Counted from the stretch's first letter, positions 1 through 8,773 are shown. The stretch: DNA of 64,000 nt from JAOPZW01 sp963764585 (GCA_963764585.1 CAVXTB010000003.1:1302001-1366000), one strand, 5' to 3'. The notes: generated by a model from the letters alone, not told the origin. Numbers and translations are program-made.

Positions 1-1
1 C

Positions 2-379
2 GCGGCGATCCTCACGGCCGAGGGCGTCAAGCAGTCGGCGATCCTCACGGCTGAGGGTGAGAAGCAGTCGGCTGTCCTCAAGGCCGAGGGCGGCAAGCAG
101 GCGGCGATCCTGCGCGCCGAGGGCGAGGCCAAGGCGATCGACACCGTCTTCACGGCCATCCACGCGGGCGATCCGGACCCCAAGCTGCTCAGCTACCAGT
201 ACCTGCAGATGCTCCCGCAGCTCGCGCGCGGCGACGCGAACAAGATCTGGGTCATCCCCAGCGAGTTCACCCAGGCGCTATCGAACCTGAGCGGGTTCGC
301 GGCCGACGTGACGGAGCGGCGGCAGAAGCCTGAGCCTCCGCCGCCGCCCGCGGTCACGCCTGGCGATCCGAGCGCGTAG
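2..379 (+). CDS. SPFH/band-7 (stomatin-like) protein, C-terminal part
   Basis: The open frame enters from the window edge and ends at TAG 377-379, giving 125 residues. It opens with an Ala/Glu/Lys/Gln-rich heptad-like stretch in which an AEG motif recurs roughly every 10 residues, the pattern of the coiled-coil region behind the SPFH domain of stomatins. A segment around LLSYQYLQMLPQLA follows, then a proline-rich tail (PEPPPPPAV), both usual at stomatin C-termini. Membrane-scaffold function is inferred from the family; the SPFH domain itself lies outside the window. It converges on the ABC permease gene, whose stop codon begins at the very next base, so there is no room for a separate terminator. 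Confidence 0.8.
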   Translation, partial: AAILTAEGVKQSAILTAEGEKQSAVLKAEGGKQAAILRAEGEAKAIDTVFTAIHAGDPDPKLLSYQYLQMLPQLARGDANKIWVIPSEFTQALSNLSGFAADVTERRQKPEPPPPPAVTPGDPSA

Positions 380-2800
380 CTACTCGTACGCCAGCGCGTC
401 CAGCACGTCCATCCGCGCCGCGCGCCGCGCCGGGAGCACCGCGGCCAGCGTGCCGGCCAGGATCCCGACGACCACGAGCACCGCCAGGCCGCCGATCGGC
501 AGGGCGAACGTGAACCCGAGGTGGCCGAAGACGGCCACGACGATCCCGGCCAGCCCGATGCCGATCGCGATGCCCAGCGCTGAGCCGAGCAGCGCCGTGA
601 TGACGCTCTCGCGGCGCACCATGCGGCGGATCTGCCGGCGGGTCATGCCGACCGCGCGCAGCATGCCGATCTCGCGGGTGCGCTCGAACGTGGACAGCAC
701 GAGCGTGTTGGCCAGGCCGAACAGGCTGACGATCACCGCGAGCGCGAGCAGCACGTCGAAGATCGCCAGCAGCTGGTTGATGCCGCTGGTCTGCTTGTCG
801 ATGTAGGCGTTCTCGGTGAACACCTTCGCGCCGGGGAACGACGCGACCGCCCGCTGCAGCGTGCCCGGGTCGGCCGTCGGGGCGTCGACGAGCGTCAGGT
901 GGTCCTGGCGCCCGCTGAAGCCGCCGGCGGCATAGGCCTGCGTGCCGATCGTGATCGGCCCGAGGCCGAGCGCGTCGACGACCGGCGAGTCCTCGGTGCC
1001 GCGCACGGTCAGCGTCAGCCGCTTGTCGGCCGGCGTGGTGATCGTGAAGCGATCGCCGACGCCGAGGTGGTGCTCCTTGCTCCATCCGTCGTCGATGACC
1101 GCACCGTCGGCGCCCAGGCCGGCCAGCACCGCGCGCGAGCCGTGCTTCCACTTCAGGTCCAGGACGCGCCCGATGGTCGCCGGATCGACGGCGTTGACGC
1201 CCTCGGTCTGGCCGTAGGCGCGCACGGCGTCCTGGCGGATCGACGAGACGGTCCGCACGCCCTGCACCGCCGCGACCTTGCGCGCGGCGTCGTGGTCCTG
1301 GGGCGACCAGCCGTCGTCACCGGTCAGCACGTAGCCGGCCGAGACGCGCTTCTCCAGCCCGCCCTTCGTCGAGTCGCGCAGGCCCGCGGCGATGATCGTC
1401 ACCGCGGCGACCAGCGCCACGCCGATGGTCAGCGCCGACGCGGTGATGGCCGTGCGGCCCGGCGCACGCATGGCGTTGCGCCGGGCCAGCATGGCCGCGG
1501 GGCCCCCCACGGCCGCGACCGGACGCCCGAGGGCGGCGACCGCGGCCCGCACGATGCGCGCCGGCAGGCGCAGCCGGTGCGACGACGGCGCCGCGTCGCG
1601 CAGCGCCTCCACCGGGGCCACGCGCGTCGCCCGCCACGCCGGCAGCAGGCCGGCGAGCAGGGTGACGAGCACGCCGACGACCAGCGCCACGACGACCGTG
1701 CGCGTCGCGAAGACCGTCGCGGTCTGCGGCAGGTCGAGGCCCATGCTCTTGAACAGCGCGTCCAGGCCCTTGGCCAGCCCGAAGCCGGCGGCGAGGCCGA
1801 CAGCGCTGGCGGCGGCGCCCATCATCAGCGCCTCGGCGACGACGGTCCGCAGGACCTGCCGGCGCGACGCGCCGGCCAGCCGCAGCAGCCCGAACTCGCG
1901 CGAGCGCTGGGCGACGGTGATCGACAGCGAGTTGAAGATCGTGAACGCCCCGACCAGCAGCGCGACGCCGCCGAACGCCAGCAGCACGCCCTTGATGATC
2001 GAGATGAACTGCTTCAGCCCGTCGAGCGTGAAGCGATCGTTCTTGGCCGCCGTCTGGATCCGCGCGTGCGGAAGCGCGGCCGCCAGGTTGTGGCGCACCT
2101 GCGCGGCGGACACGTCGTGGCGCGCCGCGACGAGGATCGAGTCCACGCGCCCCGCCTTGTCGAACAGGCCCTGCGCGGTGTGCAGGTCGAAGACCGCGAT
2201 CGTCGCGGTGCCCAGCGACTCCACCGAGCCGAACGTGGTCAGGCCGGTGATGCGGAAGCTGCGCGCCGGCCCGCTGGTCGCGATGCGCACGCTGTCGCCC
2301 ACGTGCACGTGCTGCTTGTCGGCGGTGCCCGCGTCGAGGACGACCTGCCCCGGGCCCTTGGCCCAGGCGCCGTCCTTCAGCCGGAACGGGGTCAGCTTGC
2401 CGCCGCTCGCGGCGGCAGCGGGATCGAGGCCCACGCCGAACCACGGGCCGTCGCCGGCGACCTTGCCGTCGTCGCCCACGATCCGCGCGTAGAGGTTGGT
2501 GATGTCGCCCGCGGCCGCGGCGACGCCGGGCACCTGGCGCACCCGCGCGATCGTCGCCGAGTCGATCGTCGGCTGCTGGAGGTTCTCGTTGTCGTTGACC
2601 GAGGTGAACGGGCTCGGCGCGCTGACGACGGCGGCGGTGCCGTCGTAGGCTGACGACGACAGGTCGTCGGCGGCGCGGCCCTGGGTGTCGGTGAGCGTGA
2701 AGGCGGCCGTGATCGTGGCCACGCCGAGGACGATCGCGAAGGCGGTCAGCGCGGTGCGGATCGGCCGGGCCAGGAGGCCCTTGAGCGCGATGCCGAGCAT
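380..2800 (-). CDS. ABC transporter permease, MacB/FtsX family, 806 aa
   Basis: Large two-module permease. A hydrophobic N-terminal helix (about residues 10-35) is followed by a long extracytoplasmic MacB-PCD-like region, then an FtsX block with three helices (about 270-390). The arrangement repeats: helix near 450, second extracellular domain, second FtsX block near 690-800, ending ARMDVLDALAYE. The tandem layout of roughly 800 residues matches actinobacterial exporters of lipids, peptides or lipoproteins. Its ATG (2800-2798) overlaps the TGA of the ATPase gene by one base, so the two are translationally coupled and surely form one transporter. Substrate cannot be told from sequence. The neighbouring NarL-type two-component genes are a plausible, unproven regulator. 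Confidence 0.93.
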   Translation of the reverse strand: MLGIALKGLLARPIRTALTAFAIVLGVATITAAFTLTDTQGRAADDLSSSAYDGTAAVVSAPSPFTSVNDNENLQQPTIDSATIARVRQVPGVAAAAGDITNLYARIVGDDGKVAGDGPWFGVGLDPAAAASGGKLTPFRLKDGAWAKGPGQVVLDAGTADKQHVHVGDSVRIATSGPARSFRITGLTTFGSVESLGTATIAVFDLHTAQGLFDKAGRVDSILVAARHDVSAAQVRHNLAAALPHARIQTAAKNDRFTLDGLKQFISIIKGVLLAFGGVALLVGAFTIFNSLSITVAQRSREFGLLRLAGASRRQVLRTVVAEALMMGAAASAVGLAAGFGLAKGLDALFKSMGLDLPQTATVFATRTVVVALVVGVLVTLLAGLLPAWRATRVAPVEALRDAAPSSHRLRLPARIVRAAVAALGRPVAAVGGPAAMLARRNAMRAPGRTAITASALTIGVALVAAVTIIAAGLRDSTKGGLEKRVSAGYVLTGDDGWSPQDHDAARKVAAVQGVRTVSSIRQDAVRAYGQTEGVNAVDPATIGRVLDLKWKHGSRAVLAGLGADGAVIDDGWSKEHHLGVGDRFTITTPADKRLTLTVRGTEDSPVVDALGLGPITIGTQAYAAGGFSGRQDHLTLVDAPTADPGTLQRAVASFPGAKVFTENAYIDKQTSGINQLLAIFDVLLALAVIVSLFGLANTLVLSTFERTREIGMLRAVGMTRRQIRRMVRRESVITALLGSALGIAIGIGLAGIVVAVFGHLGFTFALPIGGLAVLVVVGILAGTLAAVLPARRAARMDVLDALAYE

Positions 2801-3567
2801 CAGGCGCTCACAGCCTTCATCTGGGCGAGGACGTCGGCCTCGGTCGGCTCGACGAGGTCGGCCACGATGCGCCCGTCGGCGAGGTACAGCACGCGATCGG
2901 CGCGCGCGGCGGCGCGCGGGTCGTGCGTGACCATGACCGTCGTCTGGCCGTCGAGGTCGACGGCGTCGCGCAGCAGGTCGAGGACCTGGGTGCCAGCGTT
3001 CGAGTCGAGGTTGCCCGTCGGCTCGTCGGCGAAGAGGACCGTCGGCTCGGAGATCAGCGCGCGCGCGATCGCGACGCGCTGCTGCTGGCCACCGGACAGC
3101 TCCGACGGCCGGTGCCGGCGGCGCTCGGACAGCCCGACGCGCTCGAGCAGCGCGTCGAGCCCCTCGCGGTCGACCTTGCGCCCAGCGATCGTCAGCGGCA
3201 GCAGGACGTTCTCCTCGGCGCTGAGCGTCGGCAGCAGGTTGAAGGACTGGAACACGAAGCCGATGTGCCGGCGGCGCAGCTTGGTCAGCGCCTTGTCGCT
3301 CATCGTCGTGATGTCCTGGTCGCCGATGTGGACGGTGCCCTCCGTCGCGCGATCCAGGCCGGCGAGGAGGTGCATGAGCGTCGACTTGCCCGAGCCCGAG
3401 GGGCCCATGATGGCCGTGAACTGGCCGGCGGGCACGTCGATCGTGACGCCGCGCAGCGCGTCGACCGCCGCCTCGCCCTCGCCGTAGCGGCGCGCGACGG
3501 CCTGGGCGGAGACGGCGACGGCCACGCCGAGCGTGGGCGCCGAGTTGGCGATGGTCTCGTGGAGCAT
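2800..3567 (-). CDS. ABC transporter ATP-binding protein, MacB/LolD type, 255 aa
   Basis: ATPase partner of the downstream FtsX-type permease. Visible motifs in order are Walker A GPSGSGKSTLMHLLAG, the Q-loop region FVFQSFNLLPTLSAEENV, signature LSGGQQQRVAIARAL, Walker B VLFADEPTGNLD and the switch His in VTHD. The ATG at 3567-3565 is preferred over far-upstream in-frame starts because those would run back through the SRPBCC gene, and because an AAGGGA Shine-Dalgarno-like stretch lies just before it. Length fits the LolD/MacB class (220-260 aa). The SRPBCC gene stop is 20 nt upstream, suggesting a three-gene operon. Confidence 0.95.
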   Translation of the reverse strand: MLHETIANSAPTLGVAVAVSAQAVARRYGEGEAAVDALRGVTIDVPAGQFTAIMGPSGSGKSTLMHLLAGLDRATEGTVHIGDQDITTMSDKALTKLRRRHIGFVFQSFNLLPTLSAEENVLLPLTIAGRKVDREGLDALLERVGLSERRRHRPSELSGGQQQRVAIARALISEPTVLFADEPTGNLDSNAGTQVLDLLRDAVDLDGQTTVMVTHDPRAAARADRVLYLADGRIVADLVEPTEADVLAQMKAVSA

Positions 3568-3587
3568 GGGGTCCCTTCGTCTGGGGG

Positions 3588-4025
3588 TCAGCAGGCGGTC
3601 GCCTCGCGGGCGAGCCGCGAGACGGCGGCCTGCAGGGCGCCGGCGGCGAGCAGGGCGTTGGTGGCCTCGGCCAGCAGGCGCCCCGTGATGCCGCGTGCGG
3701 GGCGGACGGTGACCGCCGCGCGCACCTCGCTCCCGCGCGGGGCGGGGGCCAGGTCGTAGCGCACGTCGAACCCGACCGGGCCGTCTGCGCTGAGGCGCAG
3801 GCGCCCGTCGACGGCCTCGTGGACCTGCACGTCGAAGCCCACGCGCCGGCCGGCCAGCTTGCCGCTGACGCGGGCGCGGCTGCCGCACCGCAGGCGCGGC
3901 GTGCGCAGGTCCTCGACGTCGAAGGGGATCGGCGCCCAGCGGGCGCACGCCTCCGGGTCGGTGAGGACGTCGAGCACGGCCTCGGGCCGCGCGTCGATCG
4001 TGGTTGTCGCCGTCCATTCCCTCAT
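3588..4025 (-). CDS. SRPBCC (START/polyketide cyclase-like) family protein, 145 aa
   Basis: The sequence begins MREWTATTTIDARPEAVLDVL and continues with a TDPEACARWAPI motif, the typical opening strand-helix pattern of the SRPBCC/Bet v1 fold (small hydrophobic-ligand binding). The family usually has 140-160 residues, which supports ATG 4025-4023 over the frame's more upstream ATG at 4130. First gene of a likely operon with the ABC ATPase and permease. Its role is unknown; a lipid-carrier function for the exporter is a guess. Confidence 0.85.
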   Translation of the reverse strand: MREWTATTTIDARPEAVLDVLTDPEACARWAPIPFDVEDLRTPRLRCGSRARVSGKLAGRRVGFDVQVHEAVDGRLRLSADGPVGFDVRYDLAPAPRGSEVRAAVTVRPARGITGRLLAEATNALLAAGALQAAVSRLAREATAC

Positions 4026-4168
4026 GACCGGTGACGGTCCCAGGATGCGCTCGCCGCGTCGTCGCCCGCCTGGCCGATTTTGGCCTGCTCCGCGGGCGAT
4101 TCGCCGTCCTCCTTCAGGATGAGCGCGCAATGGCCCGAGCGGACGACGATGAACGCGCTACACCGGGT

Positions 4169-4174
4169 TAGAGT
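4169..4174 (+). promoter_or_regulatory. -10 box TAGAGT for the first histidine kinase
   Basis: TAGAGT ends six bases before the GTG at 4181 and no Shine-Dalgarno lies between, so the transcript should start at or next to the GTG (leaderless). Confidence 0.55.
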
Positions 4175-4180
4175 GCGCTC

Positions 4181-5332
4181 GTGCGGGCACTGACGTCGTT
4201 GGGGGCGCGCGTGCAAGCCCTGCCGCCCGGCCGTGCGGACATGCTTCTGGCGGGTGCCTTCCTGCTGGAGACGCAAGTCGAGCTGTCCTTTCTCGATGCG
4301 CCCGCGAGCACGGTCCTCGCCGCCCGCGGGCTGGCGCTCGTGATGGCCTGCGGCGTTGCCGCGCGTCGCCGAGCCCCCCTGGTTGCCGCCGCGCTCGTGT
4401 TCGCGGCCCTCACCGTGATGGAGCAGCTCGGCGGCGCGGTGAATACGTCGCTGGTCGGGCCCTACATCTCGGCGTTCATCGTCTCCTACTCGGTTGGCGC
4501 GAACGTCGAGGGCCGCAGGCTGGCGTGGGGAACGGCGTGGCTCGTCGCGCTCGTCACCGTCTTGTCGCTCCTCGATCCGGCGGCCGACGACGGGCTGAAC
4601 CTGATCTGGGGATGGCTCGTGATCGTCGCGGCCCCCGTGCTCGCCGGACGGCTGCTGCGCGAGCGCGCCCGCCTCGCGCGCGCGCTGCGCGCGGAGGCCA
4701 GCGACGAGGGCGACGACGGCTGGGCCGAGCTGGCGGTCGCCGAGGAACGCGAGCGCATCGCCGGCGACCTGCACGACGTCGTCGCCCGCGCGCTGGACCG
4801 CATGGTCACCGAGGCCGCCGGGGCCGATCGGCTCGTCGCGACCGAGCCGGCGAGCGCCGCGCGCGCCTTCGGTGCCGTCGAGGAGACCGGGCGCGAGGCC
4901 CTGACCGAGATCCGCCGGCTGCTCGGTGTCCTGCGCCGCGAAGACGACGAGCTCGCGCTCGCGCCGCAGCCGACGCTTGCCCACGTCGCCGACCTCGTCC
5001 GCCGCGCCCGCGCGACCGGCCTGCCGGTCGACCTGCGCGTGGATGGCGAGCCGGCGCCGCTCTCGGCGGGCGCCGACCTCACCGCATACCGCGTCGTCCA
5101 GGAGGCGCTCGCCGGCGCCGTGCGCGAGGGCGCGGCGGCCAGCGCCAGCGTGACCGTGCGCTACGGCGAGGAGGCGGTCGACCTCGAGGTCGTCGACGAC
5201 GGCGCCTCGCGGTCCGCGCCGATGGGCATCGAGGAGCGCGTCGCGCTGTACGGCGGCGAGCTGCGCGCGACGAGCCCGCGCGCCGGCGGCCATGTCCTGC
5301 GCGCGCGCCTGCCGCTCGGGAGCGCGGCGTGA
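4181..5332 (+). CDS. NarL-type sensor histidine kinase A, ATPase domain degenerate, 383 aa
   Basis: About five to six hydrophobic helices (residues 20-155) precede a HisKA_3 dimerisation segment with phospho-acceptor candidate His198 in RIAGDLHDVVARAL. The C-terminal HATPase-like part is abnormal. The N-box, normally with an Asn in an EALTNAxKHA-like motif, reads EALAGAVREGA. After VVDDG there is no glycine-rich G2 loop before GIEERVALYGGEL. Kinase activity is therefore doubtful (inference). It resembles gene 6537-7694 much more than its immediate neighbour (shared GREALTEIRRLLGVLRRED). GTG 4181 is supported by the leaderless promoter. Its TGA overlaps the GTG of the next kinase. Confidence 0.85.
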   Translation: MRALTSLGARVQALPPGRADMLLAGAFLLETQVELSFLDAPASTVLAARGLALVMACGVAARRRAPLVAAALVFAALTVMEQLGGAVNTSLVGPYISAFIVSYSVGANVEGRRLAWGTAWLVALVTVLSLLDPAADDGLNLIWGWLVIVAAPVLAGRLLRERARLARALRAEASDEGDDGWAELAVAEERERIAGDLHDVVARALDRMVTEAAGADRLVATEPASAARAFGAVEETGREALTEIRRLLGVLRREDDELALAPQPTLAHVADLVRRARATGLPVDLRVDGEPAPLSAGADLTAYRVVQEALAGAVREGAAASASVTVRYGEEAVDLEVVDDGASRSAPMGIEERVALYGGELRATSPRAGGHVLRARLPLGSAA

Positions 5333-6453
5333 ACCGGCCCAGCCGGCTCGACTGGATCCTGACCGGGCTCGCGCTGGCGACGGGCATCGTCGAGATCGCC
5401 ATCGCGAACGACCTGCGCGGCCCGGTCTGGCTCAACGTCGTCTGCGCCATCGGCATCGCGCTCCCGCTGGCGTGGTGGCGGACCTCACCGCTGCGCGCGA
5501 CGGCGTGCCTGCTGGCCGTCGCGGTGCTGGCAGAGTGGCTGACCTCGGCGGCGGACCAGCCGTCGATCTGGTTCACGCTGCTGCCGCTCTCCTTCGGCCT
5601 CGGCGCGCACGAGGACGGGCGTCGCCCGGCCGCCGGCGTGGCGCTGATGATCGTCGGCGTCGTCGCCACCAGCGCGATCAGCGGGCCGCTGACTGCCAGT
5701 GAGGTCGTCTTCCCATCCATCCTCATCGCCGCCTTCTGCCTGGCCGGCCGCACGTCCCGCAGCCGCGCCCGTCTGGCCGGCGAGCTGCACGAGGCCGCCG
5801 CGCGCGCCAGGGAGCGCCGGGCCGCCGAGGCCGAGCGCGCGGTGGCCGAGGAGCGCCGGCGCATCGCGCGCGAGATGCACGACGTCGTCGCGCACTCGGT
5901 CAGCGTCATGGTCGTGCAGGCCGGCGGCGCGCGGCGGATCCTCGAGCGCGACCCGGCGCGCGCGCAGGCGGCCGCACGGCTCATCGCCGCCACGGGGCGC
6001 GAGGCGCTCGTCGAGCTGCAGCGGCTGCTCGGCGTCCTGCAGGTCGATCACGGCCCGGCGCCGACGCTTGAAGCGCTCGACGGCCTCGTCGAGCGCGCGC
6101 GGGCGGCCGGGCTGCCGGTCGAGCTGGCCATCGAGGGCGAGCGCCGCACGCTGCCGGCCGGGATCGAGCTCGCCGCCTACCGGGTGCTGCAGGAGGCGAT
6201 CACCAACGCGATCAAGTACGCCGGCGGCGCGCCGACGGACGTCCGCGTGCTCTACGCCACCGACCACGTCGCGCTCCACGTCCGCGATCGCGGCGGGGCC
6301 GGCGGCGCGGCGAGCACCGTCGGCGGGAGCGGCCACGGCCTGGTCGGCATGCGCGAGCGCGTGCGCGTCTTCGGCGGCGAGGTCCACACCGGACGCCGCG
6401 CGGACGGCGGCTTCGAGGTCCGCGCGCGCATCCCGGTCGGCGAGGGCCGGTGA
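5329..6453 (+). CDS. NarL-type sensor histidine kinase B, apparently intact, 374 aa
   Basis: Four to five N-terminal helices (residues 8-140) are followed by an Arg/Ala/Glu-rich coiled coil and the HisKA_3 box with His184 in RIAREMHDVVAHSVSVMVV. This is the only kinase of the four with a good ATP-binding domain: N-box QEAITNAIKYA, G1 region VRDRGG and G2 GHGLVGMRERVRVFGGEV. GTG 5329 overlaps the upstream TGA (GTGA), so it is coupled to kinase A. Family members autophosphorylate and pass phosphate to a NarL/DesR-type regulator, here most likely that at 8104. The signal sensed is unknown. It may heterodimerise with the degenerate kinases (inference). Confidence 0.9.
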   Translation: MNRPSRLDWILTGLALATGIVEIAIANDLRGPVWLNVVCAIGIALPLAWWRTSPLRATACLLAVAVLAEWLTSAADQPSIWFTLLPLSFGLGAHEDGRRPAAGVALMIVGVVATSAISGPLTASEVVFPSILIAAFCLAGRTSRSRARLAGELHEAAARARERRAAEAERAVAEERRRIAREMHDVVAHSVSVMVVQAGGARRILERDPARAQAAARLIAATGREALVELQRLLGVLQVDHGPAPTLEALDGLVERARAAGLPVELAIEGERRTLPAGIELAAYRVLQEAITNAIKYAGGAPTDVRVLYATDHVALHVRDRGGAGGAASTVGGSGHGLVGMRERVRVFGGEVHTGRRADGGFEVRARIPVGEGR

Positions 6454-6523
6454 GCGGCGCTTCATCCTCAGGGACGACGGGCGGATCGTGCGTCAGGACG
6501 ACGATCGCGGCCCGTCGCGCGGT

Positions 6524-6529
6524 TACGCT
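6524..6529 (+). promoter_or_regulatory. -10 box TACGCT for the third histidine kinase
   Basis: TACGCT is followed by seven bases and then GTG 6537. It suggests an internal leaderless promoter after kinase B and supports 6537 over the frame's upstream ATG at 6450. Confidence 0.5.
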
Positions 6530-6536
6530 CTCGCCC

Positions 6537-7694
6537 GTGGGGGCTTCGACCTATCTCCCCGCGCGCGTGCGGGGATTGCAGCGCGACCGCGTTGACGCGC
6601 TCCTCGCGCTGGCCTGGACGGCCGCCGGGCTGATCGCGGTCGCCTTCTACGCAGGCTCGCAGCGGCTGGCCGCGGGCATCGCCGTCACCGTGCTTCAGGG
6701 CGCAGGGCTGGCGCTGCGCCGCCGCGCTCCGCTCGTCGGCCTCGCGCTGAACCTCGGCGCGTACATCTGGCTGCAGACGCTCGGCGCGCGGATGGAGGAC
6801 GCCGCCGTGCCGCAGCTCTTCGCGCTCGTGTTCGGCGTCTACTCGGCCGGCGCCAACGTGAGCGGCGCCCGCCTCGTGGTGGCAGCGCTGGCGGTGCCGC
6901 TGCTGCTGGCGGTGGCGATGGCCGTCGACCCCTACGACGACACCGCGGCCAGCACGATCACGAGCGTCGTCGTGCTGTGGCTGGCGCCGTTGCTGGCCGG
7001 GCACGTCGTGCGCAACCGCGGCGAGCTCAACCGCCTGCTGCACGCTCGGGCGGACGCGCTGCGCGCCCAGCGCACGCGCGTCGCCGACGACGCGGTCGCC
7101 CAGGAGCGCGAGCGCATCGCCGCCGAGCTGCACGACGTCGTCGCCCACGCGCTCAGCGCCATGGTCGTCCAGGCCGGCGCGGCGCGCCGGCGCGCCGAGG
7201 CCGACCCGACGCAGGCGCGGGCGGTCTTCGAGGCCGTCGAGGGCACCGGGCGTGAGGCGCTGACCGAGATCCGGCGCCTGCTCGGCGTCCTGCGCCGCGA
7301 GGACGAGGAGATCGCGATGGCGCCGCAGCCGAGCCTCGCGCACGTCGCGAGCCTCGTGCGTTGCGCGCGGCTGGCCGGCCTGGAGGTGCACCTGCGCATC
7401 GACGGCACGGTTCGCCCGCTGCCGGCGGGCGTGGACCTGACGGCCTACCGCGTCGCGCAGCTCGCGCTCGGATCGGCGGCCGACGGCGCCGGCGCCGGCC
7501 GCGCGGACGTGCGCGTGCGCTACGGCGCCGATCACGTCGTCGTCGAGGTCCGCGACGACGGCAACCGGGTCGTGCGGCCGCTGCCCGGCGTGCGCGAGCG
7601 CGCGTCGCTGTACGGCGGCGAGCTGCACGCGGGCCTGCGGCGCGGCGGCGGCCACGGCGTCCGCGCGCGCCTGCCGCTCGGGAGCGTCGCGTGA
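6537..7694 (+). CDS. NarL-type sensor histidine kinase A', ATPase domain degenerate, 385 aa
   Basis: Paralogue of kinase A. Five to six helices (about 20-155) precede the HisKA_3 box with His199 in RIAAELHDVVAHALSAMVV. The block GREALTEIRRLLGVLRRED.E.A.APQP.LAHVA.LVR.AR is shared almost exactly with gene 4181-5332. As there, the ATP lid is missing: the N-box position reads QLALGSAADGA with no Asn, and no GxGLxG loop precedes VRERASLYGGEL. Probably a sensor subunit that needs an active partner, or a decayed copy. Start GTG 6537 is chosen from the leaderless -10 box. The last codons overlap the next GTG. Confidence 0.85.
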   Translation: MGASTYLPARVRGLQRDRVDALLALAWTAAGLIAVAFYAGSQRLAAGIAVTVLQGAGLALRRRAPLVGLALNLGAYIWLQTLGARMEDAAVPQLFALVFGVYSAGANVSGARLVVAALAVPLLLAVAMAVDPYDDTAASTITSVVVLWLAPLLAGHVVRNRGELNRLLHARADALRAQRTRVADDAVAQERERIAAELHDVVAHALSAMVVQAGAARRRAEADPTQARAVFEAVEGTGREALTEIRRLLGVLRREDEEIAMAPQPSLAHVASLVRCARLAGLEVHLRIDGTVRPLPAGVDLTAYRVAQLALGSAADGAGAGRADVRVRYGADHVVVEVRDDGNRVVRPLPGVRERASLYGGELHAGLRRGGGHGVRARLPLGSVA

Positions 7695-8107
7695 TCCGCT
7701 CGCTCCCGCGCGAGCGCGTCGACCGCGTCGCCGCGGCGTGGCTCGCCGGGCGCACGGTGCGCACGCGCACGCGGCTCACCGAGGAGCTGGACGAGGCCGC
7801 GCTGCACGCCGAGGAGGCGCGCGAGGCCGACGCGCGCGCGGCGGTGGCCGAGGAGCGGCGCCGCATCGCGCGCGAGATGCATGACATCGTGGCGCACTCC
7901 GTGAGCGTGATGATGGTCCACGCCGGCGGCGCCCGGCGCATCCTCGACCGCGACGTCGATCGTGCCGCGGGCGGCGGGCACGGACTTGTCGGCATGCGCG
8001 AGCGCGTCCGCGTCTTCGGCGGCGAGCTGGTCACCGGACGCCGACCTGGCGGCGGCTTCGAGGTACGCGCAAGGATTCCAGTGGACACGGAGGCACCTCG
8101 CAGATGA
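7691..8107 (+). CDS. Truncated NarL-type histidine kinase B' (internal deletion), 138 aa
   Basis: Shortened paralogue of kinase B. It has no membrane helices. It starts in the linker (AGRTVRTRTRL), keeps the coiled coil and the phospho-acceptor box RIAREMHDIVAHSVSVMMV with His64, then jumps after RRILDRDVDR straight to the G2 motif GHGLVGMRERVRVFGGEL and the end of the domain. About 120 residues that kinase B has here, including the N-box, are missing without a frame change. GTG 7691 overlaps the upstream TGA, and its own stop overlaps the ATG of the response regulator (ATGA). It is either a fossil kept in frame by coupling or a minimal His-containing module. Activity as a kinase is not expected. 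Confidence 0.75.
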   Translation: MIRSLPRERVDRVAAAWLAGRTVRTRTRLTEELDEAALHAEEAREADARAAVAEERRRIAREMHDIVAHSVSVMMVHAGGARRILDRDVDRAAGGGHGLVGMRERVRVFGGELVTGRRPGGGFEVRARIPVDTEAPRR

Positions 8108-8772
8108 CGCGCATCCTCATCGCAGACGACCAGGCGCTCGTGCGCGCCGGCTTCAAGATGATCCTCGACGCCGAGGACGACCTCGACGTCGTCGGCGAGG
8201 CCTCCGACGGCGGCCAGGCCGTCGCCATGGCCGGCCGCCTCGATCCCGACGTCGTGCTCATGGACATCCGCATGCCCGAGCTCGACGGCATCGAGGCCAC
8301 GCGCCGGATCATCGCCGGCGCGGGCGATCGGCCGGTGCGCGTGCTCATGCTGACCACGTTCGACCTCAACGAGTACGTCTACGAGGCGCTGCGCGCGGGC
8401 GCCAGCGGCTTCCTGCTCAAGGACGTCCCGCCCGAGCAGCTCGTCGCCGGCATCCGCGTCGTGGCCGAGGGCGAGGCGCTGCTCGCGCCCTCGATCACCA
8501 AGCGCCTGATCCAGGAGTTCGCGAGCGCCGCGCCGGCGCCGGCCGAGCCTCCCCGGGGGCTCGACGAGCTCACCGCGCGCGAGCTCGAGGTGTTCAAGTG
8601 CATCGCGCGCGGCCTGTCCAACGCCGAGATCGCCGAGGAGCTCGTCGTCTCCGAGACGACGGTCAAGACCCACGTCGCGCGGGTGCTCATGAAGCTCGGC
8701 CTGCGCGACCGCGTGCAGGCGGTCGTGCTGGCCTACGAGTCGGGCGTCGCGGTGCCCGGGCGCACCGCCTGA
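8104..8772 (+). CDS. NarL/FixJ-family response regulator, 222 aa
   Basis: Receiver domain (residues 1-120) with acidic pair D8/D9 in ILIADDQ, phosphorylated Asp54 in VVLMDIRMPELDG and Lys in GFLLKD. A LuxR-type helix-turn-helix follows (about 150-215: LTARELEVFKCIARGLSNAE, then TTVKTH). Standard length. ATG 8104 overlaps the stop of the truncated kinase by four bases. Sole response regulator of the four-kinase cluster, so probably the common output. Its targets may include the ABC exporter at 380-3567 (inference from proximity). Confidence 0.95.
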   Translation: MTRILIADDQALVRAGFKMILDAEDDLDVVGEASDGGQAVAMAGRLDPDVVLMDIRMPELDGIEATRRIIAGAGDRPVRVLMLTTFDLNEYVYEALRAGASGFLLKDVPPEQLVAGIRVVAEGEALLAPSITKRLIQEFASAAPAPAEPPRGLDELTARELEVFKCIARGLSNAEIAEELVVSETTVKTHVARVLMKLGLRDRVQAVVLAYESGVAVPGRTA

Positions 8773-8773
8773 C

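Noticed and set aside
899..2653. 584-codon plus-strand frame opposite the ABC permease
   Set aside because: Low-complexity Arg/Gly/Asp product, no motifs; the minus-strand FtsX protein is clear.
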